In this document: positions 11,882 to 24,279 of the stretch, piece by piece
Position numbering within the stretch: the first letter of the stretch is position 1
How the letters are laid out: every line of letters starts with the position of its first letter
Assembly: GCA_011799875.1 (NCBI GenBank)
Contig: CM022299.1
Location: forward strand, 32,818,755 to 32,882,754
Direction: 5' to 3'
Origin: Thinopyrum elongatum
Lineage: Eukaryota > Streptophyta > Magnoliopsida > Poales > Poaceae
DNA: 64,000 bases
Notes under the pieces: generated by a model
Told to the model about the DNA's origin: nothing
Database searches by the model: none
What the model saw: only the letters and a program-made list of their open reading frames with translations
Position numbers and translations under genes: made by a program

Positions 11882-13530
11882 TGATACGTCTCCAATGTAT
11901 CTATAATTTTTTATTGTTCCATGCTATTATATTATCTGTTTTGGATGTTTTGTATGCATTAATATGCTATTTTATATTATTTTTGGGACTAACCTATTAA
12001 CCTAGAGCCTAGTGCCAGTTTCTGTTTTTTCCTTTTTTTGAGTTTCGCAGAAAAGGAATACGAAACGGAATAAAACCTTCACGATGATTTTTCTTGGACC
12101 AGAAGACACCTATGGGACTTGGACTCCAAGTTAGAAGACCTTGGAGTAGACGAACAAGCCACAGGGGCGTGCCCTGGGGGGTGGGGGGCGCCCCCCTGCC
12201 TTGTGGCCTACTCCAACACCCCCTGACCTAGATCTTCGTCCTGTATATTCACATATATTCCCAAACCCTCAGAAGCATCCACAAAAACACTTTTACACTG
12301 CCGCAACCTTCTGTACCCGTGAGATCCCATCTAGGGGCCTTTTTCGGCAGCCTGCCGGAGGGGGATTCGATCACGGAGGGCTCCTACATCAACTCTATTG
12401 CCCTTCCGACGAAGCGTGATTAGTTTACCTCAGACCTACGGGTCCATAGCTAGTAGCTGGATGGCTTCTTCTGTCTCTTTGATTCTCAATACCACGTTCT
12501 CCTCGATGTTCTTGGAGATCTATCCGATGTAATCTTCTTTTGCGGTGTGTTTGTCGAGATCCGTTGAATTGTGGATTTATGATCAGCTTATCTATGAATA
12601 TTATTTGAATCTTCTCTGAATTCTTATATGCATGATTTAATATCTTTGTAATTCTCTTCAAACTATCGGTTTGGTTTGGCCAACTAGATTGGTTTTTCTT
12701 GCAATGGGAGAAGTGCTTAGCTTTGGGTTCAATCTTGCGGTGTCCTTTCCCAGTGATAGTAGGGGCAGCAAGGCATGTATTGTATTGTTGCCATCGAGGA
12801 TAAAAGATAGGGTTTACATCATATTGCTTGAGTTTATTCCTCTACATCATGTCATCTTACTTAATGCGTTACTCTGTTCTTCATGAACTTAATACTCTAG
12901 ATGCAGGCAGGAGTCGGTCGATGTGTGGAGTAATAGTAGTAGATGCAGGCAGGAGTCGGTCGATGTGTGGAGTAATAGTAGTAGATGCAGGTAGGAGTCG
13001 GTCTACTTGACACGGACGTGATGCCTATATTTCATAATCATTGCCTTAGATATCGTCATAACTTTGCGCTTTTCTATCAATTGCTCGACAGTAATTTGTT
13101 CACCCACCGTATTATTTGCTATCTTGAGATAAGCCTGTAGTGAAACCTATGGCTCCCGGGTCTATTTTCCATCATATAAGTTTCCGATTTACTATTTTCC
13201 ATCATATTAGTTTCCAATCTACTATTTTGCAATCTTTTACTTTCCGATCTATAAACCAAGAAAACCCAAAAATATTTACTTTATCTTTTGTTTAGTTTTA
13301 TCTATCTCTATCAGATCTCACTTTTGCAAGTGACCGTGAAGGGATTGACAACCCCTTTATCGCGTTGGGTGCAAGTGTTTGATTGTTTGTGCAGGTATTA
13401 GGTGATTTGTGTGTTGTCTCCTACTGGATTGATACCTTGGTTCTCTAACTAAGGGAAATACTTATCTCTACTTTGCTGCATCACCCTTTCCTCTTCAATG
13501 GAAAAACCAACGCAAGCTCAAGAAGTAGCA
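11882..13530 (+). repeat. Element A 5' LTR
   Basis: Opens TGATACGTCTCC and ends AGAAGTAGCA. A 42-bp sub-repeat starting ATGCAGGCAGGAGTCGG lies at 12901, 12943 and 12985 (three copies). The 3' LTR has only two, so the LTRs have diverged by unit loss or gain as well as by point changes. The ORF 12201-12419 (plus) recurs in both LTRs but is not a recognised gene. Confidence 0.92.
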
Positions 13531-13541
13531 GGAAGAATTTC

Positions 13542-13559
13542 TGGCGCTGTTGCCGGGGA
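13542..13559 (+). other. Element A primer-binding site (tRNA-Asp)
   Basis: TGGCGCTGTTGCCGGGGA, one base from the tRNA-Asp site, 11 bp after the LTR end. Confidence 0.88.
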
Positions 13560-13789
13560 GATCTACGCCAAGTCAAGACATACCAAGTACCCATCATAAA
13601 CTTTCATCTCTTGCATTACATTATTCACCATTTGCCTCTTGTTTTCCTCTCCCCCACTTCTAAAACAATTTTCGAAAAGATTCGCCCTTCTATTTGCCTT
13701 TTCTTTGCCCCTCTTCCGTTCGTCTTCATCGTTTGCTTTCTGTGTGCTCGTGTGTTGGATTGCTTGCCACGTCTTTACCGTCTTTCACT

Positions 13790-14335
13790 ATGACTAGCAC
13801 TTTTACCCCTCCTTTGTCTCCTGACTTTGAAGTTCTTCACTTAAAACAGAGACAAGGAGAAAATTTAAAGGATGCTTGGTATAGAATGATAGAGTCTTAT
13901 CGTAACTGCACTATAGAGGGGGATTTTAAGATTTTGCTTCGTTATTTTTAGGTTGGACTAACCATGTCCCATAGGCAACTTTTGGATTTTGCTGCTAAAG
14001 GGAATTTTATTGAAATAGATCCCAATATTGCCTACGAGATAATAGAAGGAGTGGTGGGAATTTTACCCTCATAGAAGGGATTACATCACACCCAAGAGGG
14101 AACACAAGTTTTTGAGAAACTATATGAAGTACAATTTTTTTTGCAAAAATCCCTTGAACCCCTCAAAAATGTTAGTGGAAACCTCCACCGCATGAATATG
14201 TTGATCACTCTTTGCAATAAGCAGTTGGATGCTCTAGATCTCAAGATTTCCGAATATGAGGAGAAACACAAAGAACCTCCTGGATTTGAGCATAATTCGA
14301 TTAAAAAGATAAAAACCAAAGATGACAATACCTAG
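13790..14335 (+). pseudogene. Element A gag-like remnant
   Basis: Starts ATGACTAGCAC... at 13790. The frame gives LKDAWYRMIESYRNC, a typical Athila-type Gag stretch, then meets a stop at 13949. The same frame continues past it (MSHRQLLDFAAKGNFIEIDP) until about 14070. A further frame, 14141-14335, encodes a charged helix (CNKQLDALDLKISEYEEKHKEPPGF) at what would be the Gag C-terminus. It has at least two stops, and no nucleocapsid zinc knuckle is visible. If expressed it would be a truncated capsid protein. Confidence 0.65.
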
Positions 14336-17078
14336 ATCTATTTGTGTTTTTATTCTAGCTAAGGGCGTTAAACAATAGCGATTGTTGGGAGGCAACCCAA
14401 TTTTATTTTGTTTTTTCTTTTTTGTTACTCTTTTGCTTTGAATAATTCATCTAGCCTCTGGTTAGATGTGGTTTTGTGTTTTAATTAGTGTTTGTGCCAA
14501 GTAAGACCTTTGGGATAGCTTACGGTGATAGTTGATTTGATCTTGCTGAAAAACAGAAACTTTTGCGCCCAGTAAAATAATTCCTAAAAATCACAGAAGC
14601 ATGCTTTTGATCTGATTATTTTTGAATAAGATTGATATACAAATTTACCAGGTTTTCCTAATTTTTCAGAATTTTTGGAGTTACAGAAGTATTCGAAGTT
14701 CTCTGATTGCTACAGACTGTCCTGTTTTTGACAGATTTTGTTTTCTTTGTGTTGTTTGCTTATTTTGATGAATCTATGGGTATTATCGGGGGGTATGAAC
14801 CATGGAAAAGTTGGAATACAGTAGATATTACACCAATATAAATAAAGAATGAGTTCACAACAGTACCAAAAGTGGTGATTTATTTTCTTATACTAACGGA
14901 GCTTATGAGATTTTCTGTTGAGTTTTGTGTTGTGAAGTTTTCAAGTTTTGCGTAAAGATTTGATGGACTATGGAATAAGGAGTGGCAAGAGCCTAAGCTT
15001 GGGGATTCCCAAGGAACCCCAAGGTAATATTCAAGGACAACCAAGAGCCTAAGCTTGGGGATGCCCCAGAAGGCATCCCCTCTTTCGTCTTCGTCTATCG
15101 GTAACTTTACTTGAGGCTATATTTTTATTCACCACATGATATGTGTTTTGCTTGGAGCGTCTTGTATGATATGAGTCTTTACTTTTTATTTTGCCACAAT
15201 CATCCTTGCTGTACACACCTTTTGAGAGGGACACGCATGAATCGTGATTTATTAGAATACTCTATGTGCTTCACTTATATCTTTTGAGCTAGGCAATTTT
15301 GCTCTAGTGCTTCACTTATATCTTTTTAGAGCACGGCGGTGGCTTTATTTTGTAGAAATTATTGAACTCTAATGCTTCACTTATATTATTTTGAGAGTCT
15401 CTAAACAGCATGGTAATTTGCTTTGGTTATGAATTTAGTCCTAATATGATAGACATCCAAGAGGGATATAATAAAAACTGTCATATAAAGTGCATTGAAT
15501 ACTATGAGAAGTTTGATTCCTTATGATTGTTTAGCGATATAAAGATGATGATATTAGAGTCATGCTAGTGAGTAATTGTGAATTGGAGAAATACTTGTGT
15601 TAAGGTTTGTGAGTCTCGTAGCATGCACGTATGGTGAACCTTTATGTAACGAAGTTGGAGCATGAGGTATTTTTTGATTGTCTTCTTATGAGTGGCTGTC
15701 GGGGACGAGCGATGGTCTTTTCCTACCAATCTATCCCCCTAGGAGCATGCGTGTAGTACTTTGTTTCGATGACTAATAGATTTTTTCAATAAGTATGTGA
15801 GTTCTTTATGACTAATGTTGAGTCCATGGATTATACGCACTCTCACACTTCCACCATTGCTAGCCTCTATAGTGCCGCGCAACTTTTGCCGGTACCATAC
15901 ACCCACCATATACCTTCCTCAAAGCAGCCACCATACCTACCTATTATGGCACTTCCATAGCCATTCTGAGAAATATTGCCATGCAACTTTCCACCATTCC
16001 GTTTTATTATGACACGCTCCATCATTGGCATATTGCTTTGCATGATCATGTAGTTGACATCGTATTTGTGGCAAAGCCACCTTTCATAATTTTTTCATAC
16101 ATGTCACTCTTGAGTCATTGCACATCCTGGTACACCGCCGGAGGCATTCATATAGAGTCATATTTTGTTCTAAGTATCGAGTTGTAAGTAAATAAAAGTG
16201 TGATGATCTTCATTATTAGAGCATTGTCCCATGTGAAGAAATACAAAAAAAGAGGCCAAAGAAGCCAAACAAAAAAAACAAAAAAAAGTGAGAGAAAAAG
16301 AGAGAAGGGGCAATGTTACTTTCCTTTTTTCCACACTTGTGCTTCAAAGTAGCACCATGATCTTCATGATAGAGAGTCTCCTATGTTGTCATTTTCATAT
16401 GCTAGTGGGAATTTTTCATTATAGAACTTGGCTTGTATATTCCAACGATGGGCTTCCTCAAATTGCCCTAGGTCTTCATGAGCAAGCAAGTTGGATGCAC
16501 ACCCACTTAGTTTTCCTTTTGAGCTTTCATAAACTTATAGCTCTAGTGCATCCGTTGCATGGCAATCCCTACTCATTCACATTGATATATATTGATGGGC
16601 ATCTCCATAGCCCGTTGATACACCTAGTTGATGCGAGACTATCTCCCTCTTTTTGTCTTCTCCACAACCACCATATTCTATTCCACCTATAGTGCTATGT
16701 CCATGGCTCACGCTCATGTATTGCGTGAAAGTTGAAAAGGTTTGAGAACGTCAAAAGTATGAGACAATTGCTTGGCTTGTCATCAGGGTTGTGCATGATT
16801 TGAATATTTTGTGTGATGAAGATGGAGCATAGCCAGACTATATGATTTTGTAGGGATAAGTTTTCTTTGGCCATGTTATTTTGAGAAGACATAATTGCCT
16901 TGTTAGTATGCTTAAAATATTATTGTTTTAATGTCAATATTAAACTTTTGTTTTGAATCTTATGGATCTGAACATTCATGCCACAATAAAGAAAATTACA
17001 TGGATAAATATGTTAGGTAGCATTCCACATGAAAAATTTTGTTTCTATCATTTACCTACTCGAGGACGAGCAGGAATT
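14336..17078 (+). other. Element A non-coding interior with hairpins
   Basis: About 2.7 kb without credible genes. It holds a post-ORF hairpin (14385-14400, TTGGG/CCCAA), a block shared with elements B and C (about 14470-14760, 'gtttgtgccaagtaagac...acagattttgttttc'), and a pair of hairpins preceded by AAGCTTGGGGAT (15001-15020 and 15057-15080). It also holds three 'tgcttcacttatat' repeats at 15250-15390 and an A-rich patch at 16245-16300. Confidence 0.75.
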
Positions 17079-17093
17079 AAGCTTGGGGATGCT
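17079..17093 (+). other. Element A polypurine tract
   Basis: AAGCTTGGGGATGCT directly precedes the 3' LTR. The same core (AAGCTTGGGGATGCC) precedes element B's 3' LTR and recurs inside both elements. Confidence 0.7.
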
Positions 17094-18739
17094 TGATACG
17101 TCTCCAACGTATCTATAATTTTTTATTGTTCCATGCTATTATATTATCTGTTTTGGATGTTTTATATGCATTAATATGCTATTTTATATTACTTTTGGGA
17201 CTAACCTATTAACCTAGAGCCTAGTGCCAATTTCTGTTTTTTCCTTGTTTTTGAGTTTCGCAGAAAAGGAATACCAAATGGAGTACAAACGGAATAAAAC
17301 CATCGCGATGATTTTTCTTGGACTAGAAGACACCTGTGGGACTTTGACTCCAAGTCAGAAGACCTTGGAGTAGACGACAAGCCACAGGGGCGCGCCCTAG
17401 GGGGGGGGCGCCTCCCTGCCTTGTGGCCTACTCCAACACCCGCTGACCTAGATCTTCTTCCTATATATTCACATATATTCCCAAACCCTCAGAAGCATCC
17501 ACGAAAACACTTTTCCACCGCCGCAACCTTCTGTATCCGTGAGATCCCATCTAGGGGCCTTTTCCGGCACCCTACCGAAGGGGGATTCGATCACGGAGGG
17601 CTTCTACATCAACTCTATTGCCCTTCCGATGAAGCGTGAGTAGTTTACCTCAGACCTATGGGTCCATAGCTAGTAGCTAGATGGCTTCTTCTCTCTCTTT
17701 GATTCTCAATACCACGTTCTCCTCGATGTTCTTGGAGATCTATCCGATGTAATCTTCTTTTGCGGTGTGTTTGTCGAGATCCGATGAATTGTGGATTTAT
17801 GATCAGCTTATATATGAATATTATTTGAATCTTCTCTAAATTCTTATATGCATGATTTGATATCTTTGTAATTCTCTTCGAACTATCGGTTTGGTTTGGC
17901 CAACTAGATTGGTTTTTCTTGCAATGGGAGAAGTGGTTAACTTTGGGTTCAATATTGCGGTGTCCTTTCCCAGTGACAGTAGGGGCAGCAAGGCATGTAT
18001 TGTATTGTTGCCATCGAGGATAAAAAGATGGGGTTTACATCATATTGCTTGAGTTTATTCCTCTACATCATGTCATCTTACTTAATGCGTTACTCTGTTC
18101 TTCATAAACTTAATACTCTAGATGTAGGCAGGAGTCGGTCGATGTGTGGAGTAATAGTAGTAGATGCAGGCAAGAGTCGGTCAACTTGACACGGACGTGA
18201 TGCCTATATTTCATAATCATTGCCTTAGATATCGTCATAACTTTGCGCTTTTCTATCAATTGCTCGACAGTAATTTGTTCACCCACTGTATTATTTGCTA
18301 TCTTGAGAGAAGCCTCTAGTGAAACCTATGGCTCCCGTGTCTATTTTCCATCATATAAGTTTTCGATTTACTATTTTCCTTTATATAAGTTTCTGATTTA
18401 CTCTTTTCCATCATATTAGTTTCCGATCTACTATTTTGCAATCTTTTACTTTCAGATCTATAAACCAAAAAAACCCAAAAATATTTACTTTATCTTTTGT
18501 TTAGTTTTATCTATCTCTATCAGATCTCACTTTTGCAAGTGACCGTGAAGGGATTGACAACCCCTCTAACACGTTGGGTGCAAGTGTTTGATTGTTTGTG
18601 CAGGTATTAGGTGATTTGTGTGTTGTCTCCTACTCGATTGATGCGTTGGTTCTCTAACTGAGGGAAATACTTATCTCTAATTTGCTGCATCACCTTGTCC
18701 TCTTCTGGGAAAAAACCAATGCAAGCTCAAGAAGTAGCA
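17094..18739 (+). repeat. Element A 3' LTR
   Basis: TGATACGTCTCC...GTAGCA, matching the 5' LTR over its whole length with scattered differences. It has two copies of the 42-bp sub-repeat and an extra copy of the 'tctattttccatcatataag' block near 18340-18410. Confidence 0.92.
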
Positions 18740-18744
18740 GTGAA

Positions 18745-19646
18745 GTGTCATGTAGTCGATGTTCACATAACACCACTAAGGGAATCACAACATACATATC
18801 ATCAAAATATCAAACGAATATCAAATTCACATGATTACTTACAACATGACTTCTCTCATGGCCTAAAGAACAAGGGAAACTACTCACAAATAATATTCAT
18901 GCTCAAGCTCAAAGGGATATTAAATAGCATAATGGATCTCAAGATATAATCTTCCATCGAATAAACCATCTAGCATCAACTACAAGATGTAATCAACACT
19001 ACTAGTCACCCACAGGTACCAATCTGAAGTTCCGATACAAAGATTGAACACAAGAGATGAACTAGGGTTATGAGATGAGATGGTGCTGTTGAAGATGTTG
19101 ATGAAGATTGGCCTCCCAAAGATGAGAGGGTTCTTGGTAATGACAATGGCCTCGATTTCCCACTCCCGAAGGGAAGTTCCCCCGGCAGAATCGCTCCGTC
19201 GGAGGGCAAAAGTGCTCCTGCCCAAGTTCCGCCTCGAGACGGCGGCTCTCCATCCCGAAAGTCCTCTCCTTATTTTTTCTATGTTAAAAGACCTTATGTA
19301 CCAGAAGATGGGCCGCAGAGGTGGGCTAGGGCCCCCACTACCCACTTGGGCGCGCCTGGAGGGGGTGGCGCGCCCTGGCGCCTAGTGGGCACCTGGATGG
19401 CCCCCTTTGGTATTTCTTTTCTCCAATATTTATTATATATTGTAAAACAATTCTCCGTAAAATTTCAGCTCATTTGGAGATGTGCAGAATAGGTATCTCT
19501 GACGTAGCTTTTTTAGGTCCAGAATTCCAGCAGCCGGCATTCTCCCTCTTTGTGTAAACCTTGCATACTATGAGAGAAAATGCATTAGAATTACTCAACA
19601 AAGTGTTATATTGGATAGAAACAATATAAATAACATTAGGAAAACA
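18745..19646 (-). repeat. Gypsy 5' LTR, outer part
   Basis: Continuation of the LTR begun at 11283. On the minus strand it starts TGTTTTCCTAATG, immediately after copia gag codons (TGT CAC CAT TGT) that would belong to a zinc knuckle. This fixes the insertion site inside copia gag. The flanking ATGGT at 19647-19651 would be one target-duplication copy; the other was lost with the gypsy 3' end. Confidence 0.65.
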
Positions 19647-20489
19647 ATGGTGACATTTTCCCTTCTTTTTCTTGCCGCTGGAGCCACCAGAGTCGCCCGC
19701 GCTCGCGTTCCTCTACCCAGTCTTGCCGTGCCCTGAGGTTTGGGTTTGGACGACGACTTGTTTTTACCACCGCTGCCACCGGATGATGACCGCCACCGCC
19801 ACCCTGCCGTTCACGGTCGGCCCACTCCTCGGCGGTGAGCAGGAGATGACCGCCAGCTTGTGGGGCATCGTCGAGGTCATAGTGGTCCTCGCACGCAGAG
19901 AAGCGCCCGGGGAGCTCCTCGATGGACATCGTTTTCAGATCGATGAGGGACTCAATCGCCATCGCCATCTGGCGGTACTTCTGGATGGCCTTGTGCTCCG
20001 TCACGGGGTTGCCTTATAGCTCGAGTTCGGCAACGAGACCGGTGAGCCACAGCACGAAGTCCTCGATGGACTCGCTGTCTTTGATACGGAGGTCCTCAAA
20101 CTCACGGCGGTGCACCTGTGCCTTGGCCTCGCGACCGCGCTCACTCCCCATGCGGAGTATATTTATGGTCTCCCAGTGATCTTCGCCATGTCCTTGGCCG
20201 CCAGAACCCAGAGCATCTCCGGCGGCACCCCCGTGAGGATGATCTGCAGGGCGCGTCGGTCATCATGTTCGTCAGCAGCACCAGCTGTCACCACGGACCA
20301 GACGACCGCGACCTGCAACTTGACATGCATCAGGAGTGCCCACTCCATGTAGTTCATGCATGTGAGGACCATTGTCGATGTTGAGGTCCCACTCTCATGC
20401 ACCACCCGCTCAACCACGCGGATCTCGCCACTTCCGCTGCCAGTCAAGCGCGCCACCGGCGGCGGGGACTGCGGCGTCTTGGACCCACC
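19647..20489 (-). pseudogene. Copia gag fragment
   Basis: Minus strand. Frames 20456-20163 and 20004-19636 give a copia Gag of the UBN2 type: an N-terminal MNYMEWALLMHVKLQ-like segment, a central FEDLRIKDSESIEDF..LTG region, then KTMSIEELPGRFSACEDHYDLDD, LLLTAEEW and a glycine-rich tail. The beginning of a CCHC knuckle is cut at 19646 by the gypsy LTR. The 5' side is cut at 20490 by a SIRE-like LTR. Frameshifts link the pieces. The GC-rich codon use contrasts with the AT-rich neighbours, as is usual for less decayed copia gag. Confidence 0.75.
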
Positions 20490-21895
20490 TGAAAGCGCAT
20501 GTTTTCTCCAAAAGGGGGGGTCAATGGGAGATTTTTAGAAATTTGTCAAACTCTGAAGAATTTGATGAAGATCAGAGAGAAGAAATAGAAACACAAGGAA
20601 AACTAAGTCATCATAGAATCAGAGTTTATGCAATCAGGATACGTAAGAGTGAAGAACATGCAATCATACAATCATACAAGCATGAAGAATATGAATTGAG
20701 GAAATGAAAGATAGCATGATGAAATTCTTCATTTCAAATTCGTCAGAGGATAGATCACAAATTCTTCAGCAGCGGAATAAAGTAAGGGATGGTGAGGAAT
20801 TTGAAACCAGGTTGGCTCGGTGAAGACAATGCAATTTGGTAGACCAGTTCCAGTTGCTGTATCAACTGTACGTCTGGTTGAGGCAACTGAGTCGCAACTC
20901 AGAGGAAACACAATCCTCACCGTATTCCTCTTGAGCTAAGGTCACATTGTCCTTACCCAATCACTCGTGGTAAGTTTTCAAGGTAGACTTCCAAAACCTT
21001 CACAGACTTATTCACCGGCACACCACAATGACTCTAGGTGTACTCCGAACTTGATGCCTAACCATTTGGAAGAATGACAGTCTTCAAAGGTAACAGGCGT
21101 CGGATCACACAGATCAATCTCTTCAGTGATGCTCAATCACTTTGGCTTTGGGTTTTTCCTCACTTAGGATTCTCTCAAAGTCATCAAAGGATGGGTTGCC
21201 CTCAAATGACAAGTGTCAAGTTCTCTCGGAGCAGCCAACCAACAAGTGGTTGTGGGGGGCGGCTATTTATAGCCAGGGGGCAAGCCGACATGAATTGTCA
21301 TAAATGCCCTTCTCTGATTCGACCATTCTCAGGATAAGGATCCACTCGACAGCTGGCTTGCGGCGCAACAATGGTCGGAATTTGAACTCTCAAATTCGTC
21401 GGGGCACTCAATTTCCTCATAGTAGGCAGATCGCACTGGCGAACTCCTAACTCCTCAGCCTGACCAAATTTGTCAGTGACGAGATGAACTTCGTCATTGT
21501 TACTAGCAAATGCGCCAGCTGTTCTGGAGATTTCCAAAGGCTTCACTCGAAGCGGCTTTTGTGTGTATAGGTTTGAGTAAGTTTGAGCATCACTTTGGAA
21601 ATGTGAAATATGTTTCACCTAGGCCTCCTTTACCAGTACGGTTTTTCCTATGACTCAAAGAAGAAGAAAAGAAACTATGAAAACAAAGTCTTCAAATCAA
21701 TTTCTTCAAAGACCGTACCAATTTGATCACCAAATTCTTCACTTGAAGAAATCCATTTTGAGGGGTCGTCTTCCATGTGTTAAACCAAATCTTCAGGTTC
21801 TCTATCTCCTGTGTATACTCACAAACACATTAGTTCCTCAACCTATTTGTCTTCAATACTCCAAAACCACTAAGGGGGCATTTGATGCACTTACA
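20490..21895 (-). repeat. SIRE/Maximus-like copia 3' LTR
   Basis: On the minus strand it opens TGTAAGTGCATCAAATGCCC and ends GCGCTTTCA (1406 bp). The start is the one I recall for Triticeae Maximus/SIRE elements. CCACC at 20485-20489 would be the left target duplication. The right counterpart is absent because the element is cut at 23521. The LTR contains no genes. Confidence 0.75.
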
Positions 21896-22417
21896 TTCTC
21901 CTCCTTTTTGGTGATTGATGAAAAATTGGTTAGGCTATCAACGGGAGTAAAAATAGTTGAAGTGTAAGTACTGAGTTTGAAGAAATTGGTTACAAGATAT
22001 TGAGGAACTCCCCTTGAAGATGTGCATATGAGGAATTTGCTATGGATTGCAAATGCACATGGCAGGTTGAAATTGTGGAGATCTCCCCCTATATCTTGGA
22101 ATCCAATCATGCATGATCATAAGATATTTGAAGAATATGAATGCATGATGAAAATTGCTGTCTGACGAAATTGTGCATGCATGAGCAGATATAATTAAGG
22201 TCAGAGCATGCGTAACAAATGTTGCAAAAGAGTCAGATGACCAACAGTTATTAAGTTACGACTCATCAAAGAGCAAATCCAATAAAGTTCAAGAGTTGCA
22301 ACTTAAGCAAAAACAGCCCATATATCGACCCGCTTGAAGACTAACTCAAACTTCTCCCCCTTTGTCATCAAATGACCAAAAGGAGACAAAGCTGAGGACT
22401 AAAGCCCCTGAAGAATA
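21896..22417 (-). other. SIRE-like 3' untranslated region with polypurine tract
   Basis: The minus strand has AAAAAGGAGGAGAA immediately before the LTR (21896-21909), a classical polypurine tract. The rest, to the end of the downstream ORF, is AT-rich with a second purine-rich patch (GACAAAGGGGGAGAAG) near 22350-22365, as is common in this lineage between pol and the extra ORF. Confidence 0.65.
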
Positions 22418-23521
22418 TCATGGAGAAGTCGAGGGAGCGCTAGCATTGTCGGGGTTGCATGATGCAGAAGGACCAGCCGCAGTGTCTTCAACAGCTTCAT
22501 TTTCGTCAGTTGTGTGCGATGAAGACTCTGAACTTGGTATAAGAGGAGGAACTTGGGTTTTCTTGAACTTCTTCCTTGGCGGTTCAGTCCAGTCAAAGTG
22601 CATTTGGAAATCCATAGCAGCAAGTTCTTCATCTATTTTGAAGTGTGAGAGGATGGCCCAACTGCGATCAAAAATCTCATGGACATAGTATCTGTTCTTG
22701 TGGACGGTGTTATGCGTCACTGTCATATTGGCTTGTATAGCTACGAACTGACGCTTAACCCATCGGTGATTTTTGTCAACTTTCTGATGAAGGCTTATGA
22801 GCAACTCACGGTCAGTCAGGACATGTGGTGCTTCAGTTGAAGCAGATGGCCTTGAAGCTTTTGCTGTAGCATCCTGGCTAGCAAATTCATCAGCATTGGA
22901 GCTGGAGATAGGCTGACAGAATTGTCCATCGAGGGGATGAATTCCTTCATCAATGAAGGTCTTGCGCTTGCCAGGAAATATGGATAGGGAGCTTTAAAGA
23001 ATTTCAACTTTAGGCAAATAGCTCAAATGATTCTGATGATCAGCCTTATAGTGAATTGAAGACCGGGATCTGATGAATCCCATGATCCATGGAGCATACG
23101 GCTTCAAGTCAAAAGGTGACTGTGCCAGAGTGACCAAAGTCCTTAGACAGAAACCATGAATGTTGATGGGAGTACCATGAATAATATGGAACAACAAGTT
23201 CTTCATAACTCCCACAACTTCTTCGGTATTGGAGTTGTGTCCTTTGATTGGACTGAGGGTTTTGGCAAGAATGCGGTATACTGTCTTTGGCACATAGAGC
23301 AAATCTTTCACTAGGAAGGTTGTCCTTGGAGCATGTCCTTCAGCCATGGGCTTCATCAGCACTTGCATCAGGTCATTGTGCAGCTCAGGTTCTTCATAGA
23401 TTTTCTTTGCTTCTTCTTGGGGTGGATCAACTATAAGAGCACGAAGAAATTCATCAATAGGGGCTTTGTAGTGAGTGTCCTTACTCATCCAGTCCAGCGC
23501 CCATGTAGCAGTGTCGTCAGC
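22418..23521 (-). pseudogene. Env-like extra ORF of SIRE/Maximus-type copia, broken
   Basis: Minus strand. The N-terminal part is cut at 23521 by element C; the frame reads ADDTATWALDWMSKDTHYKAPIDE and continues through LLYVPKTVYRILAKTL, KNLLFHIIHG and FDLKPYAPWIMGFIRS. A one-base insertion in a T-run near 22995 shifts the frame. The rest resumes in 22804-22418 (RELLISLHQKVDKNHRWVKRQF, then a Pro/Ser-rich acidic tail with a basic PRKKFKK patch). The position between pol and the 3' polypurine tract is that of the SIRE 'env-like' ORF. No signal peptide or membrane segment is obvious, so an envelope role is not supported here. Confidence 0.6.
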
Positions 23522-24167
23522 TGATACGTCTCCGACGTATCTATAATTTTTTATTGTTCCATGCTATTATATTATCAATCTTGGATGTTTTATATGCATT
23601 ATTATGCTATTTTATATCATTTTTTTCGACTAACCTATTAACCAAGTGCCAAGTGCCAGTTGTTGTTTTTTCCTTGTTTTTGTCTTTACGGAAAATCAAT
23701 ACCAAACGGAGTCCAAATGGAATGAAATTTTTGACGATTTTTCTTGGACCACAAGACACCCTGGAAGCTTCGGGAGGAGGCCAGAAGGGCCACGAGGCAA
23801 CGAAAACCTCAGGGGGCGCGCCCTAGGGGGGCAAGCTTGTGGGCCCCTTGTGGCTCCTCTAACCTTAATTCTTCTTCTATAAATACCCAAATATTCCCCG
23901 TAGACAAGAGGGCACACCAAAAATACTTTTTCACCGCTGCAAATTCCAAAACCACGAGATCCCATCTGGAGGCCTTTTTCGGTACACTACCGGAAGGGAA
24001 TTCGATCACGGAGGGTTTCTACATCAACCTTGCTGCCCTTCCGATGATGTGTGAGTAGTTTACCATAGACCTACGGGTCCATAGCTAGTAGCTAGATGGC
24101 TTCTTCTCTCTCTTTGATATTCAATACAATGTTCTCCTCGATGTTCTTGGAGATCTATTCGATGTAA
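23522..24167 (+). repeat. Element C 5' LTR, left part
   Basis: Opens TGATACGTCTCC like elements A and B. It is interrupted after GATGTAA by the CACTA transposon; the LTR resumes TAATCTTC at 38339. The left flank TCAGC (23517-23521) is one target-duplication copy; the other end of C has been lost. Confidence 0.88.
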
Positions 24168-24279
24168 CACTACTACAGGATGCTGCTAACATGACAATAC
24201 AATCAGAGACCCTTTGACGAAACTGTGTGCGATGCATTAATCGCAAATGGTGATGTAAAAAAACCATAAAAAAAGATGC

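Larger units (their letters stand above)
11877..18744 (+). mobile_element. Complete non-autonomous LTR element A (Sabrina/WHAM-like), with target duplications
   Basis: The element proper is 11882-18739 (6858 bp), bounded by GTGAA at 11877-11881 and 18740-18744. It has two LTRs (11882-13530 and 17094-18739), a tRNA-Asp primer site at 13542-13559, a polypurine tract at 17079-17093, a gag remnant, and about 2.7 kb of non-coding interior. No protease, RT or integrase is visible, so mobilisation must have relied on another element. It inserted into the LTR of the minus-strand gypsy element. The names Sabrina/WHAM are recalled from the LTR start and were not checked. Confidence 0.92.

Noticed and set aside
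12201..12419. 72-codon plus frame repeated at 17421-17639
   Set aside because: It is the same LTR position in both LTRs of element A, with no start context or domain; related frames in LTRs B and C differ in reading.
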